A stretch of DNA of 32,328 nt from BOG-933 sp037147415 (lineage in GTDB: Bacteria; Pseudomonadota; Alphaproteobacteria; Azospirillales; Azospirillaceae): NCBI GenBank assembly GCA_037147415.1, contig JBAWVF010000025.1, positions 1-32,328 of the forward strand, given 5' to 3'. Shown here piece by piece: positions 31,893 to 32,328 of the stretch (its first letter is position 1; each line of letters opens with the position of its first letter). The translations under genes were made by a program, and so were the position numbers. The notes beneath the pieces are model-generated. The model had not been told where the DNA came from. It ran no database searches and saw only the letters and a program-made list of their open reading frames with translations.

Positions 31893-32328
31893 ATGAGGGT
31901 TTTGCTGGTCGAAGACGACTCTTCCGTCGCGAAGAGCATACAATTAATGCTTCAATCCGAGGGCTATATCGTCGATTCCACCGATCTGGGCGAAGACGGC
32001 CTGGAAATCGGGAAGCTCTATGATTACGATATTATCATCCTTGATTTGATGTTGCCCGATATCGACGGCTACGAGGTTCTGCGGCGTCTGCGCGCGGCCC
32101 GGGTCGAGACCCCGATTCTCATTCTGTCCGGTTTGACCGAACTTGATAACAAGATCAAGGGCCTGGGCTTCGGGGCCGACGATTATCTGACCAAGCCGTT
32201 CGACAAGCGCGAGCTGATTGCCCGGATTCAGGCTATCGTGCGGCGCAGCAAGGGCCATTCCGACAGCGTGATTCGGACCGGCCGGCTGGCCGTCAATCTT
32301 GATACGCGCTCGGTCGAAGTCGGCAACC
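31893..32328 (+). CDS. ctrA: Cell-cycle response regulator CtrA (C-terminus beyond window)
   Basis: CtrA is the OmpR-family master regulator of the alphaproteobacterial cell cycle, binding TTAA-N7-TTAA. The visible 145 codons hold the complete receiver domain: MRVLLVEDDSSVAKSIQLML, acidic pair Glu7-Asp8/Asp9, phospho-acceptor Asp51 (IIILDLMLPDIDGY), Ser79 region LILSG, Lys101 (YLTKPF), and the CtrA-specific linker AIVRRSKGHSDSVIRTG followed by LAVNLDTRSVEVG. The SKGH linker separates CtrA from other OmpR-type regulators. The winged-helix DNA-binding domain lies beyond the window end. The gene is divergent from fliI, an arrangement seen in other alphaproteobacteria. Confidence 0.95.
   Translation, partial: MRVLLVEDDSSVAKSIQLMLQSEGYIVDSTDLGEDGLEIGKLYDYDIIILDLMLPDIDGYEVLRRLRAARVETPILILSGLTELDNKIKGLGFGADDYLTKPFDKRELIARIQAIVRRSKGHSDSVIRTGRLAVNLDTRSVEVGN

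Noticed and set aside
31917..31978. GANTC sites (GACTC at 31917, GATTC at 31974) as CcrM control sites of ctrA
   Set aside because: Both lie inside the coding sequence; none was found in the upstream gap, so the Caulobacter-type promoter methylation cannot be supported.

Overview
The window comes from an alphaproteobacterium, most likely a Rhodospirillales-type, motile, Gram-negative organism with a CtrA-type cell-cycle regulator. This rests on the gene order rpsL-rpsG-fusA-tuf-rpsJ...rplQ with no rpmJ after secY, on a partial gene at the right edge that reads as CtrA (phospho-acceptor Asp51, near-exact alphaproteobacterial receiver sequence), and on a divergent fliI-fliJ pair next to it. No species can be named from the sequence alone.

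Layout. 1-1157 (minus): the N-terminal 385 codons of an exported protein with a Pro/Ala-rich tail, open at the window edge and of unknown function. 1158-1592: intergenic, with the str-operon promoter and a long structured leader. 1593-5798: str operon (S12, S7, EF-G, EF-Tu). 5872-15302: S10 and spc ribosomal protein genes in the canonical order. 15381-17372: secY and adk, behind a strong intrinsic terminator. 17668-20191: alpha operon (S13, S11, RpoA, L17), with a second structured leader and a strong terminator between rpoA and rplQ. 20233-20811: DedA/VTT-family (YqaA-like) membrane protein. 20808-23880 (minus): three overlapping genes for a tripartite ABC exporter (HlyD-type adaptor, ATPase, ABC-2 permease). 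24006-25702: a six-cysteine lipoprotein translationally coupled to a two-PDZ HtrA/Deg protease. 25762-26364 (minus): PagL-like lipid A deacylase. 26527-29022: HrpB helicase. 29113-29830: a coiled-coil protein and a small exported protein with a FliL-like outline. 29872-31695 (minus): fliI and fliJ. 31893-end: ctrA, divergent from fliI, with CtrA-box-like sites between them.

How it works together. The first two thirds is core translation machinery (30S and 50S proteins, two elongation factors, the RNA polymerase alpha subunit) plus the Sec channel and adenylate kinase. Hairpins at the operon joints (tuf/rpsJ, rplO/secY, adk/rpsM, rpsK/rpoA, rpoA/rplQ) suggest the long cluster is divided into partly independent transcription units. 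The last third is mostly envelope functions (export, protease, lipid A remodelling) and flagellar export under likely CtrA control. Base composition differs visibly: the S10-spc-alpha block uses many T-ending codons, while the exporter, HtrA, HrpB and FliI genes are strongly G+C-rich at third positions.

No phage, transposase, CRISPR array, tRNA or rRNA was found, and I see no clear new defence-type system. The least ordinary items are the mirror-symmetric six-cysteine lipoprotein coupled to HtrA, the run of inverted repeats inside the 3' end of rpsC, and a stem-loop shared by the rpsL and rpsM leaders.
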